Shown here: in pieces, positions 1-5,620 of the stretch
Position numbering within the stretch: the first letter of the stretch is position 1
Layout of the letters: the number at the start of each line of letters is the position of its first letter
Assembly (NCBI GenBank): GCA_009780545.1
Contig: WQZW01000066.1
Span: 1 to 7,301 of the forward strand
Reading direction: 5' to 3'
Origin: Treponema sp.
GTDB lineage: Bacteria > Spirochaetota > Spirochaetia > Treponematales > Breznakiellaceae
DNA: 7,301 bases
Position numbers and translations under genes: made by a program
Notes under the pieces: generated by a model
Seen by the model: only the letters and a program-made list of their open reading frames with translations
What the model was told of the DNA's origin: nothing
The model's database searches: none

Positions 1-79
1 GCCGCTTTGCGGCAACTTTCGGCTTCCGTTACCCCCCGAGCGGGGCGCTGCCCCGCAACGCCCCGCCGTTATCGGCAAG
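1..79 (+). repeat. Composite hairpin repeat, copy 1 (left edge cut by window)
   Basis: This copy begins with a perfect hairpin, GCCGC-TTT-GCGGC at 1-13. It is followed by AACTTTCGGCT and CTTCCGT, the 37-bp core at 30-66, and a tail CGTTATCGGC. The same order (hairpin, AACTTTCG-type spacer, core, TTACCGG-like tail) recurs at 5669-5750. Core and tail recur on the opposite strand near 1684-1733. The element lies just 3' of the fumarase operon, so in that transcript the core would be read as its complement and could fold. A further inverted repeat, CGGCAA at 73-78 with TTGCCG at 89-94, sits between the core and the operon's stop codon. No T-run follows it in the direction of the operon. The left limit is unknown because the window starts inside it. 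Confidence 0.7.
30..66 (+). repeat. 37-bp GC-rich repeat core, copy 1
   Basis: The core starts TACCCCCCGAG and ends CAACGCCCCGC. It differs from the copy at 1697-1733 at two positions and from the copy at 5699-5735 at one. Inside it, GCGGGGC-GCT-GCCCCGC can form a 7-bp hairpin with a 3-nt loop. The same GCGGGGCG segment can instead pair with the terminal CGCCCCGC, or CCCC with GGGG further upstream, so the stems exclude each other. Confidence 0.85.
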
Positions 80-109
80 GAGCTGCGTTTGCCGGCAATT
101 TTCCTGCCC

Positions 110-673
110 TTACGGTTTCCGGCTTTCCAAGTAAGCCTTCCGCCCCCGAACGTACAGGTCGTCGCCCAGGCTGTCCACGATCACCGTCAGGGGCATGTCC
201 TGCACCCGCAGTTTTCGGACCGCCTCCGGTCCCAGGTCCTCGTAGGCGACGATCTCGCTCTCCCGGACGCAGCGCATCAGCAGGGCTCCGGCCCCGCCTA
301 TGGCCCCGAAGTACACCGCCCCGTGTTCCTTCATCGCCCGAACCACTTCCGGCCCCCGCACGCCCTTGCCGATCATCCCGAGGAGTCCCAGGGCGATGAG
401 CGCCGGCGTGTAAACGTCCATCCGGTAGCTGGAGGTCGGGCCGGCCGAACCGATCACCGTTCCCGGTCTTGCCGGAGTGGGCCCCACGTAGTAGATCACC
501 GCCCCGGCCGGGTCGAAGGGCAGCTTTTCCCCCCTTCCGGCAAGTTCGACCAGCCTGCGGTGGGCGGCATCCCGGGCCGTGTAGATCTCCCCGGAAAGCA
601 GGACGCTGTCGCCACAGCGGAGCGAGCGTGCGGTTTCCCGGTCCAGCGGCGCAGAAATTCGTTTTGCTTCCAT
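110..673 (-). CDS. Class I fumarate hydratase / L-tartrate dehydratase, beta subunit
   Basis: This 187-residue protein matches the beta (C-terminal) half of the two-subunit iron-sulfur hydro-lyases. These interconvert fumarate and L-malate, or dehydrate L-tartrate in the TtdAB branch. Visible family motifs are RDAAHRRL near 34-41, YYVGPTP near 61-67, GPTSSYRMD near 78-86, GKG near 102-104 and the GAIGGAGAL stretch near 123-131. The length fits a stand-alone beta subunit. The ATG lies 5 nt after the alpha-subunit stop, so the two are co-transcribed. A GAGGT sequence within the last alpha codons could serve as ribosome-binding site, although about 13 nt from the start is long, so translational coupling is likely. 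The protein is cytoplasmic. The choice between fumarase and tartrate dehydratase cannot be made from sequence alone. Fumarase is favoured because no tartrate gene lies nearby. Confidence 0.9.
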   Translation of the reverse strand: MEAKRISAPLDRETARSLRCGDSVLLSGEIYTARDAAHRRLVELAGRGEKLPFDPAGAVIYYVGPTPARPGTVIGSAGPTSSYRMDVYTPALIALGLLGMIGKGVRGPEVVRAMKEHGAVYFGAIGGAGALLMRCVRESEIVAYEDLGPEAVRKLRVQDMPLTVIVDSLGDDLYVRGRKAYLESRKP

Positions 674-678
674 AACCG

Positions 679-1518
679 TTACAGTACCTCGTGGATATGC
701 CGTGCCGCATGACAGTTGATGTTGACGGCGACCGGAAGCCCGGCGATGTGGGTGGCCATGGCCGCAACCTTGACCGCCAAAGCCGTGGTCCTCCCGCCGT
801 ATCCCTGGGGCCCTATCCCCAGGGCGTTTATCGCGTCGAGCAGCTCGCCCTCGAGCCGGGCGTAGAAAGGATCGGGATGCGCGTCGTCGGTTTCCCGCAG
901 CAGGGCTTTTTTGGCGATCAGCGGAGCCTTGTCGAAGGTGCCGCCGATGCCCACGCCGACGATGATCGGCGGGCAGGGATTGGGGCCGGCAAGCTCCACG
1001 GTTTCAAGGACGAAGGCTTTTATCTCCTCGATCCCGTCGGAGGGAAGGAGCATGGCGATCCGGCTCATGTTCTCGCTGCCGAAGCCCTTGGGGGCGACGG
1101 TTATCTTCAGTTTGTCGCCGGGAACGATGTCGTAGTGGATCATCGCCGGAGTGTTGTCGCCGGTGTTCTCCCGCCTGAGGGGATCGCCGACGATGGACTT
1201 GCGGAGGTAGCCTTGGACGTAGCCCTGCCGGACGCCCTCGTTGATCGCGTCCTCCAGCGAGCCTTCGACGTTCACCTCCTGTCCGTACTCGACGAAGACG
1301 CAGGCCGCCCCGGTATCCTGGCAGACCGGAATCCGCTCCGCCCCGGCGATCTCGAAGTTCCGCATGATAAGATCGAGAATCTCCTTGCCTGTCCCAGAAT
1401 CCTCCCGTTCGTATGCGGCCCGGATACTCCGCCTGACATCCTCGGGAAGGTTGAAGTTGGTTTCCATGCACATGCGGCGAACCGCTACGGTAATGTCCTC
1501 GGCCAAAACTCTTCGCAC
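679..1518 (-). CDS. Class I fumarate hydratase / L-tartrate dehydratase, alpha subunit (4Fe-4S)
   Basis: This 279-residue protein is the alpha (N-terminal) half of a two-subunit class I fumarase. The family uses an oxygen-sensitive 4Fe-4S cluster to hydrate fumarate to malate. The three expected cluster cysteines are present: Cys66 in PVCQDTG, Cys182 in NPCPP and Cys269 in NINCH. The substrate-region motifs RENTGDNTP (about 117-125) and KGFGSEN (about 144-150) are intact. The start is a GTG at 1516-1518. It is chosen because a strong AAGGAGG site (1528-1534) lies 9 nt upstream and the protein then begins MRRVLAED. It is the first gene of the operon, with the beta subunit following. In an anaerobe the pair would serve malate/fumarate metabolism, which is an inference. 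The dehydratase TtdA is the main alternative. Confidence 0.92.
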   Translation of the reverse strand: MRRVLAEDITVAVRRMCMETNFNLPEDVRRSIRAAYEREDSGTGKEILDLIMRNFEIAGAERIPVCQDTGAACVFVEYGQEVNVEGSLEDAINEGVRQGYVQGYLRKSIVGDPLRRENTGDNTPAMIHYDIVPGDKLKITVAPKGFGSENMSRIAMLLPSDGIEEIKAFVLETVELAGPNPCPPIIVGVGIGGTFDKAPLIAKKALLRETDDAHPDPFYARLEGELLDAINALGIGPQGYGGRTTALAVKVAAMATHIAGLPVAVNINCHAARHIHEVL

Positions 1519-1539
1519 GAAACGAAGCCTCCTTCAAGT

Positions 1540-1567
1540 ATGATACCACAAAAATCCGATGAGTCAA
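1540..1567 (-). promoter_or_regulatory. Putative sigma-70-type promoter of the fumarase operon
   Basis: On the minus strand, TTGACT (1562-1567) and TATCAT (1540-1545) are separated by 16 nt. Each matches the consensus at five of six positions. The predicted transcription start, about 1533, falls at the edge of the AAGGAGG ribosome-binding site (1528-1534). This would give a very short leader of about 15 nt. The real start could be slightly upstream. Confidence 0.5.
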
Positions 1568-1594
1568 TGCCCCAACTGCCGAGGCGGTTTGGGC

Positions 1595-1639
1595 CGGGGA
1601 GAATTGACGTCGTCCGCGGGATGATGCCAATTCTCCCCG
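1595..1639. other. 45-nt near-perfect inverted repeat upstream of the fumarase promoter
   Basis: GGGGAGAATTG (1596-1606) pairs with CAATTCTCCCC (1628-1638), with one more C-G pair outside. The inner part also pairs, through G-T wobbles and one A-C mismatch, down to a loop near CCGCGG at its centre. No T-run follows on either strand, so it is not an ordinary intrinsic terminator. It sits about 30 nt upstream of the -35 box of the fumarase promoter. It could be an operator, a transcript structure or another dispersed repeat. Nothing in the sequence decides between these. Confidence 0.6.
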
Positions 1640-1683
1640 CACTTGCCGAAGGGGGATCCGCGTTTTGGTTGGCGGGAAAAGCT

Positions 1684-1950
1684 TCGGCCGGTTACCGCGG
1701 GGCGTTACGGGGCAGCGCCCCGTTCGGGGGGTAACGGAAGAATTGCTACGGGCCTTGGGCCCTCCGCGATTCTTTTGGGAGTTTTGCGGAGCAAAACTCC
1801 GTGCGGTAAACGGTAGCAAGTCTGAAGTGAAGGGGGGCTTGGCCCCCACATGATAGGTAAAAAGGTGGAGATTTGTTTTGCAAATCTCCTAAATCCAATC
1901 GGCCCTCGGCCGGTTGGATCGGGGGTTTGGCCCCCCACATTATGATTGTA
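1684..1950 (-). repeat. Composite hairpin-rich intergenic repeat, copy 2
   Basis: This stretch has no credible gene and is almost wholly made of palindromic modules. In plus-strand order they are: the 37-bp core (1697-1733, minus orientation); an interrupted hairpin (1740-1772) with GAAT and GGGCC arms; GGAGTTTTG-CGGAG-CAAAACTCC (1778-1800); GGGGGC-TTG-GCCCCC (1833-1847) followed by ACATGATA; GGAGATTTG-TTTTG-CAAATCTCC (1867-1889); a 12-bp stem with one G-T pair and a CTC loop (1893-1919); and a second GGGGGTTTGGCCCCCC module (1921-1936) followed by ACATTATGAT. The G-run modules and the core occur together again at 5621-5766 in the opposite orientation, and the core also at 30-66. It lies between the divergent fumarase operon and the DUF4097-type gene. 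Confidence 0.75.
1697..1733 (-). repeat. 37-bp GC-rich repeat core, copy 2 (inverted)
   Basis: This is the reverse complement of the core at 30-66, with two substitutions (A for G in the CCCGAG part, T for C in the CCCCGC part). Its flanks are shared too. CTTCCGT precedes it as in copy 1, and GGTAACCGG follows it, matching the GGTTACCGG after copy 3. With copy 1 it brackets the fumarase operon in inverted orientation. Confidence 0.85.
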
Positions 1951-1965
1951 TTCGGAGGGTACATA

Positions 1966-1995
1966 CCCCGCCATTCATGGCGGGGTTGTTGATTT
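1966..1995 (+). terminator. GC-rich hairpin followed by T-rich run; possible terminator or attenuator
   Basis: CCCCGCCAT (1966-1974) pairs perfectly with ATGGCGGGG (1977-1985), and TTGTTGATTTCTT follows. The arrangement resembles a weak intrinsic terminator on the plus strand. It lies upstream of the predicted promoter of the gene at 2052, so it would insulate that gene from readthrough. No plus-strand gene ends just before it, so its role is uncertain. Confidence 0.4.
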
Positions 1996-2013
1996 CTTCC
2001 CGTTTCTTCTTTC

Positions 2014-2043
2014 CTGACACGATGCCGCCCGGTATGCTATACT
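2014..2043 (+). promoter_or_regulatory. Putative promoter placing transcription start at the ATG of the DUF4097-type gene
   Basis: CTGACA (2014-2019) and TATACT (2038-2043) are 18 nt apart, and each matches consensus at five of six bases. The ATG at 2052 is only 8 nt after the -10 hexamer and no Shine-Dalgarno sequence precedes it. A leaderless or nearly leaderless mRNA is therefore predicted. Confidence 0.5.
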
Positions 2044-2051
2044 GCCGGTAT

Positions 2052-3098
2052 ATGAAAAAAGCATTTGTGTTTTTGGCGATAATCGCGCTGGCGGGGATTC
2101 CGGCCCATGCTGCCGGGATGGCGGAGCCGGAGCTTGTCAACAGCCTGGAGCTGCCCCTGGAGGGGATCGGGAAAGTCACGGTGAACTACCGCTCCGACGG
2201 GGTCCGCCTTTTGCGTGGCGAGGCCGGGGTGCTGGTCGTCAGGGAGTACATGACGGAAAGCAACGAAAGATTCTTTGCCGGGGTAAGACGGGATTCAGGC
2301 GAGCTAAGCGTCCAGGCCGGACAAAGACCGGTCTTCAGGCCGATGATGACGTTCAGGTCGCGGGTGGAAATCGTCCTGCCGGAGGATTTCGGGAACGTAA
2401 CGGTAAAAACTTCCAGCGGGAACATCGCCGTGGTCGGCGGGCGGAGTTTCGTGACGCTGGAACTGGCCAGCTCCAGCGGAAATATCGCCACGGATTCCCT
2501 TTCCGGCGGAACGCTTAGGGTAGGCGCCACCAGCGGGAACCTGTCCCTCGGGCCCGTCGAGGCGGATTCGGCGGAACTTTCCAGTACGAGCGGGAGCGTT
2601 GCCGTCGGGGCCTTTGCCGGCCGGAACCTGGACGCCCGCACCACCAGCGGAGGGCTTTCCCTCGGGTCGGTCGGGGCGGACGTGGCGAAACTTTCCAGCA
2701 CGAGCGGGAGCGTTTCGACCGATGCCTTTGCCGGCCGGAACCTGTATGCCCGCACCACCAGCGGAAGGCTGTCCTTCGGGTCGGTCGGGGCGGATGTGGC
2801 GGAGCTTTCCAGCACGAGCGGGAGCCTGGACATCGCCGTCGGCCCCGATTTCGGCAACGTCTCGCTGGAAACCGGAAGCGGCGCGGTCCGCCTTGGCCTT
2901 CCCCCGGGCCTTTCCTTCGGCTTCAGCTCGAGGACCGGAAGCGGCAGCCTCCACACGCCGTTCGACGACCGCCTCTTCAGCTCCCTCACCGACAGGAACC
3001 GTATCCAGGGAACCGTGGGTACGGCCGACGGGGACGGTACCGAAAGAAGCATGGAGATACGGACAGGCTCCGGTTCGGTTCGGGTGAGGTATCTGTAG
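2052..3098 (+). CDS. Exported DUF4097-type repeat protein (putative adhesin-like beta-helix)
   Basis: The 348-residue product begins MKKAFVFLAIIALAGIPAHA, a good signal peptide with a signal peptidase I type AHA site, so it should act outside the cytoplasmic membrane. From about residue 115 it is made of short beta-strand repeats rich in SSGNI, TSGSV, TSGNLSLG and TGSGSV. This pattern is typical of the DUF4097/putative adhesin group, which is predicted to form a right-handed beta-helix. Its biochemical role is generally unknown. Three 38-residue units (about 149-262) are tandemly arranged. The ATG at 2052 is chosen because the signal peptide starts there. In-frame ATGs at 2022 and 2034 would add a non-signal-like extension. 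None of these starts has a ribosome-binding site. It stands alone, 90 nt before the next plus-strand gene. No adhesive function is demonstrated by the sequence. Confidence 0.85.
   Translation: MKKAFVFLAIIALAGIPAHAAGMAEPELVNSLELPLEGIGKVTVNYRSDGVRLLRGEAGVLVVREYMTESNERFFAGVRRDSGELSVQAGQRPVFRPMMTFRSRVEIVLPEDFGNVTVKTSSGNIAVVGGRSFVTLELASSSGNIATDSLSGGTLRVGATSGNLSLGPVEADSAELSSTSGSVAVGAFAGRNLDARTTSGGLSLGSVGADVAKLSSTSGSVSTDAFAGRNLYARTTSGRLSFGSVGADVAELSSTSGSLDIAVGPDFGNVSLETGSGAVRLGLPPGLSFGFSSRTGSGSLHTPFDDRLFSSLTDRNRIQGTVGTADGDGTERSMEIRTGSGSVRVRYL
2496..2837 (+). repeat. Three tandem 114-bp (38-codon) repeats within the DUF4097-type gene
   Basis: The units are 2496-2609, 2610-2723 and 2724-2837. Units 2 and 3 share AFAGRNL, ARTTSG, LSFGSVGADVA-like and LSSTSGS segments, and their first 102 bp differ at only about 8 positions. 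Unit 1 keeps the protein pattern (SLSGGTL, ATSGNLSLG, LSSTSGSV) but is diverged at the DNA level. Unit 3 therefore looks like a recent duplication or gene-conversion product. Confidence 0.85.
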
Positions 3099-3153
3099 GC
3101 ACCGTGCAGGCGCGACCGGCGGTGTGGGGGATCAAATCGCCATACAGGGTAGC

Positions 3154-3182
3154 TTGAACTTCCCCGGGAAAACCAATACAAT
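3154..3182 (+). promoter_or_regulatory. Putative leaderless promoter of the membrane protein gene
   Basis: TTGAAC (3154-3159) and TACAAT (3177-3182) are separated by 17 nt. The ATG at 3189 follows the -10 hexamer after exactly 6 nt (CTCGCC), so transcription should begin at or next to the start codon. There is no Shine-Dalgarno sequence. The same TACAAT-N6-ATG layout is seen at the ABC operon. Confidence 0.5.
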
Positions 3183-3188
3183 CTCGCC

Positions 3189-3842
3189 ATGGGTCTTTTT
3201 TGCCTGCTGTGGATTCCCCTTTGCTACTTTTTGCGGCGGACTCTTGCGACCGGGCCTTCCGGCGTCTTGGCGTTCGTCTGCGGCATCCTCGCCGTCGTCG
3301 TGCAGCTTTTCGTCGGTTCCCTGGTTCCCGCCGAGGGCTTCGGCGTTTCCCGCTGGCTTTCGGCCTTCGTGGACGTCGTGAGCCTGCCGGTGCTGGTCCC
3401 CCTGGTGCTGTACCTGCTGTTCGTGGAGATGCGGCTGGTTTCCCCGTCCGCGGACTATTCCTCCTTCGTCCTTTTGTGGCTGGTTCCCCTTTCCCTGTTC
3501 AGGCTCGGGACGTGGATTTTCCCGTCGGTCCCGCTCATGCTGGTGCTGCCGCCGGTGCTGTGGTCCTCGCTCGCACTGGGAATTCCCCGGATTTTCGCCT
3601 CGATGCTGAGGTCGGGGGAGTGGCGGCAGGTCGTGCCCAGGGCGGCCGCGATCGCCGTCCTGCCCTTCGCGGCGGCGACGTCCTGGTGGGCGTTCTTCTC
3701 GCACCGGCCGGTACTGGGCGGCCTCTGCCTGGCGGCAACCTGCCTTCCGGCCCTGGCCGCCGTCGGCCTTGCCGCCCTGCCGGTACTCAAGGGTATGACG
3801 ACCGACAAGGCCGAGCCCGAGCCGGACTTCGATTCCGAGTAA
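3189..3842 (+). CDS. Hypothetical multi-pass inner-membrane protein
   Basis: I do not recognise this 217-residue protein. It is strongly hydrophobic, with about seven candidate membrane segments (near 1-17, 25-46, 58-80, 92-110, 113-135, 152-170 and 175-200). Short basic loops include RIFASMLRSGEWRQ near 134-147. An acidic, probably cytoplasmic tail (EPEPDFDSE) ends the protein. No catalytic or transport motif is visible. The ATG at 3189 is the first plausible start and follows a predicted promoter directly, without a ribosome-binding site. It may be transcribed separately from the gene at 2052. Its stop codon is only 4 nt from the stop of the convergent permease gene. This might hint at a link with the ABC exporter, but convergence alone is weak evidence. 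Confidence 0.75.
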   Translation: MGLFCLLWIPLCYFLRRTLATGPSGVLAFVCGILAVVVQLFVGSLVPAEGFGVSRWLSAFVDVVSLPVLVPLVLYLLFVEMRLVSPSADYSSFVLLWLVPLSLFRLGTWIFPSVPLMLVLPPVLWSSLALGIPRIFASMLRSGEWRQVVPRAAAIAVLPFAAATSWWAFFSHRPVLGGLCLAATCLPALAAVGLAALPVLKGMTTDKAEPEPDFDSE

Positions 3843-3846
3843 GCGC

Positions 3847-4653
3847 CTACCGCAAAAGCTTCTCGTGCCGGAACGTACCGAAGGAGCTTTTCAGGAGAAA
3901 GAGGGCGACGATCGCAAGGCCGATCCCCACGGCGACGAACAGGACGAGGTTCAGCCGTAAAACGCCGTTCGTCTGGCCGATCATAAGTCCCATAAGCGGA
4001 AGGATCAGGAGCATCATGCTTGACTGGGCTTCCTCGGAAGTTTTCGCCTTGGCCGAAAGCCTCACCACCAGGTTGATGGCCGTCAGCGAGACGGCCGGAG
4101 CGATCAGCAGGATGATGGGAATCCAGTTCGGGCTCAAGGGGACCCGAATCCCCGTAAAAAACGCGATCCCGCCGAGAACGGCCAGCATCCAGAGAAACGA
4201 AAGGAACGTCGCCGCCATCCCGACGAAAAACGGCGCTAGGATTTTTGCGGCAAAGATGTCCCTGAGGGGCAGCGGCGAGTACAGGAGCGTTTCCAGCGTG
4301 TTCTTTTCCCGTTCGCCGATGAACGAGCCGGCGGCCATCGTTCCGGAAAGGGTGATGGGAATCATCAGGAACATCAGGGGGAACATCTTGTTGAAAAGGG
4401 ATCCGGCCATGGCGCCTGAGAGTTCCGGGCCGCTCATCTCGGCAACTCCGGCGACGCCCTCGGCGGCAAGCATGTCCCGCACGAACTCGTTCGAAGCTTC
4501 CACGGGCTTGGAAACGAAGGGCCAGATGGTGACGAGCGGCATCAGCGTGCTCAGCAGGATCGGCATGACGATAAGGGTCATCATCACGCGGCGGTTCGAG
4601 GTCGTCGTCCGTATGTCCTTCCCGATCAGGATCATCTGTACTCCGGTTATCAT
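3847..4653 (-). CDS. ABC-2 type exporter permease subunit
   Basis: The 268-residue protein has the layout of ABC-2 family permeases. A first membrane helix is near 24-45, and an extracytoplasmic loop of about 40 residues follows. Five further helices are near 90-110, 137-163, 175-198, 212-228 and 235-255. The family's hallmark cytoplasmic segment after the second helix is clear: GEREKNTLETLLYSPLPLRD near 113-132. It partners the ATPase encoded directly upstream. The stop and start codons overlap as ATGA, and an AAGGAGG site lies 8 nt before the ATG, inside the ATPase gene, so the two are translationally coupled. The pair resembles NatAB-like exporters. The substrate (sodium, drug, lipid or peptide) cannot be read from the sequence. 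Confidence 0.9.
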   Translation of the reverse strand: MITGVQMILIGKDIRTTTSNRRVMMTLIVMPILLSTLMPLVTIWPFVSKPVEASNEFVRDMLAAEGVAGVAEMSGPELSGAMAGSLFNKMFPLMFLMIPITLSGTMAAGSFIGEREKNTLETLLYSPLPLRDIFAAKILAPFFVGMAATFLSFLWMLAVLGGIAFFTGIRVPLSPNWIPIILLIAPAVSLTAINLVVRLSAKAKTSEEAQSSMMLLILPLMGLMIGQTNGVLRLNLVLFVAVGIGLAIVALFLLKSSFGTFRHEKLLR

Positions 4654-5561
4654 CGTTGTTCCTCCTTGCGTTTCTGGATCAGGGCGAAGTAGATTTCCTC
4701 CAGCGAGAGCCGGCGGGCGGCCACATGCGTTACCTTTCCCCCGAAGTCCACGATGCTTTTGACCAGGCCCGGAATCTCCTCCTCGGAGCCGACCTCGATG
4801 CGGGCAAAACCGTCCTCCTCCCGGAAGGCGAGGCCGGGCGGATAGACGTCGGACTTTATCGAAACGATGAGGCCGGAGAAAACCGGGGAGCGCAGTTCGT
4901 CCAGCGAACCTTCGGCGAGCATGCGGCCGTCGTCGATGAGGCCGTAGCCGGAGCAGATCTCCTCGGCATAGCGGAGCTGGTGGGTGCAGAGGAAGACCGT
5001 GGTGCCATGCCGGCGGGCCAGTTCCCGGATCAGGTTGTTAACGTTCTGGGCGCTTTCCGGGTCGAGGCCGGAAGTGGGCTCGTCCAGGAAGAGCAGTTTC
5101 GGCCGGTGCATCAGGGCGCGGGCCAGGGAAAGCCGCTGCCGCATGCCGGTGGAATAGGTGGACAGCTTTTGGTCCTTGGCCTCGATCAGCTCGAGCCGTT
5201 CCAGCAGCTCCAAGGCCCGACCCCGCGCCTCCTCCTTCCCGGCGCCGAACAGCGTCCCGTAGAAGAGCAGGTTCCGGAGGCCGGAAAGGTCGTTGTACAT
5301 CTGCGCCTTCTCGGTTACCACGCCGGAGATCGCATGCACCCGCTCGGTGTCCGTCCCCGGATTCATCCCGAAAACCCCGCAGCTCCCGCCGGACGGGGCC
5401 AGAATCCCGTTGAGTACCTTGACCGCCGTGGTCTTTCCCGCCCCGTTCGGCCCCAGGAACCCGAATATCCCGCCCTCCTTGATGGAAAACGAAACGTCGT
5501 CCAGCGCCTTGGTGCCGTTCGCGTAGACCTTCATCAACCGTTCGGCAAGTATGGCTTTCAT
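4650..5561 (-). CDS. ABC transporter ATP-binding subunit (ABC-2 exporter, NatA/CcmA-like)
   Basis: This 303-residue ATPase energises the permease encoded immediately downstream. All nucleotide-binding motifs are intact: Walker A GPNGAGKTT (37-45), an ABC signature of the STGMRQR form (137-143), Walker B LLFLDEP (156-162), D-loop SGLD (164-167) and H-loop His194 in CTHQ. The segment TEKAQMYNDL (83-92) is in the place of the Q-loop. After the nucleotide-binding domain (about 1-220), some 80 residues form a C-terminal domain like that of drug- and sodium-exporter ATPases. The start is the ATG at 5559-5561. It has no Shine-Dalgarno sequence but a -10-like TACAAT 6 nt upstream, which suggests a leaderless transcript. 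It is the first gene of a two-gene operon. Confidence 0.93.
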   Translation of the reverse strand: MKAILAERLMKVYANGTKALDDVSFSIKEGGIFGFLGPNGAGKTTAVKVLNGILAPSGGSCGVFGMNPGTDTERVHAISGVVTEKAQMYNDLSGLRNLLFYGTLFGAGKEEARGRALELLERLELIEAKDQKLSTYSTGMRQRLSLARALMHRPKLLFLDEPTSGLDPESAQNVNNLIRELARRHGTTVFLCTHQLRYAEEICSGYGLIDDGRMLAEGSLDELRSPVFSGLIVSIKSDVYPPGLAFREEDGFARIEVGSEEEIPGLVKSIVDFGGKVTHVAARRLSLEEIYFALIQKRKEEQR

Positions 5562-5567
5562 AGGGAA

Positions 5568-5596
5568 ATTGTAGACGATTTGGACGAAGCGGTAAA
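5568..5596 (-). promoter_or_regulatory. Putative leaderless promoter of the ABC exporter operon
   Basis: On the minus strand, TTTACC (5591-5596) and TACAAT (5568-5573) are 17 nt apart, and six bases (TTCCCT) separate the -10 from the ATG. Spacing and hexamer match the promoter at 3154-3182. The -35 box is weak (four of six). Confidence 0.45.
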
Positions 5597-5620
5597 GGGA
5601 GCCGGTCGGGGATCGAAATC

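Noticed and set aside
69..767. Long open frames on both strands over the fumarase genes (for example 69-767 minus, 89-712 plus, 691-1734 plus)
   Set aside because: They are shadows of the GC-rich fumarase genes, with Arg/Pro/Gly-rich composition and no family motifs or ribosome-binding sites.
1690..1950. CRISPR array
   Set aside because: The palindromes differ from one another, are unevenly spaced and have no unique spacers of constant length. No cas gene is present.
1914..2051. Extended start of the DUF4097-type protein at 1914 or 1977
   Set aside because: The extension runs through a repeat hairpin and the predicted promoter. The signal peptide begins at the ATG at 2052.
2304..2954. Minus-strand frame of 216 codons with repeats under the DUF4097-type gene
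   Set aside because: The repeats are the complement of the 114-bp units. The frame is a by-product of the real gene.
3853..3892. Inverted repeat AAAAGCTTC / GAAGGAGCTTTT as a convergent terminator
   Set aside because: It lies inside the permease coding sequence, has a mismatched stem and does not clearly end in a T-run.
3200..4762. 520-codon plus-strand open frame
   Set aside because: It crosses the end of the membrane protein gene and lies antisense to the whole permease gene, which has clear ABC-2 features. Its composition is not protein-like.
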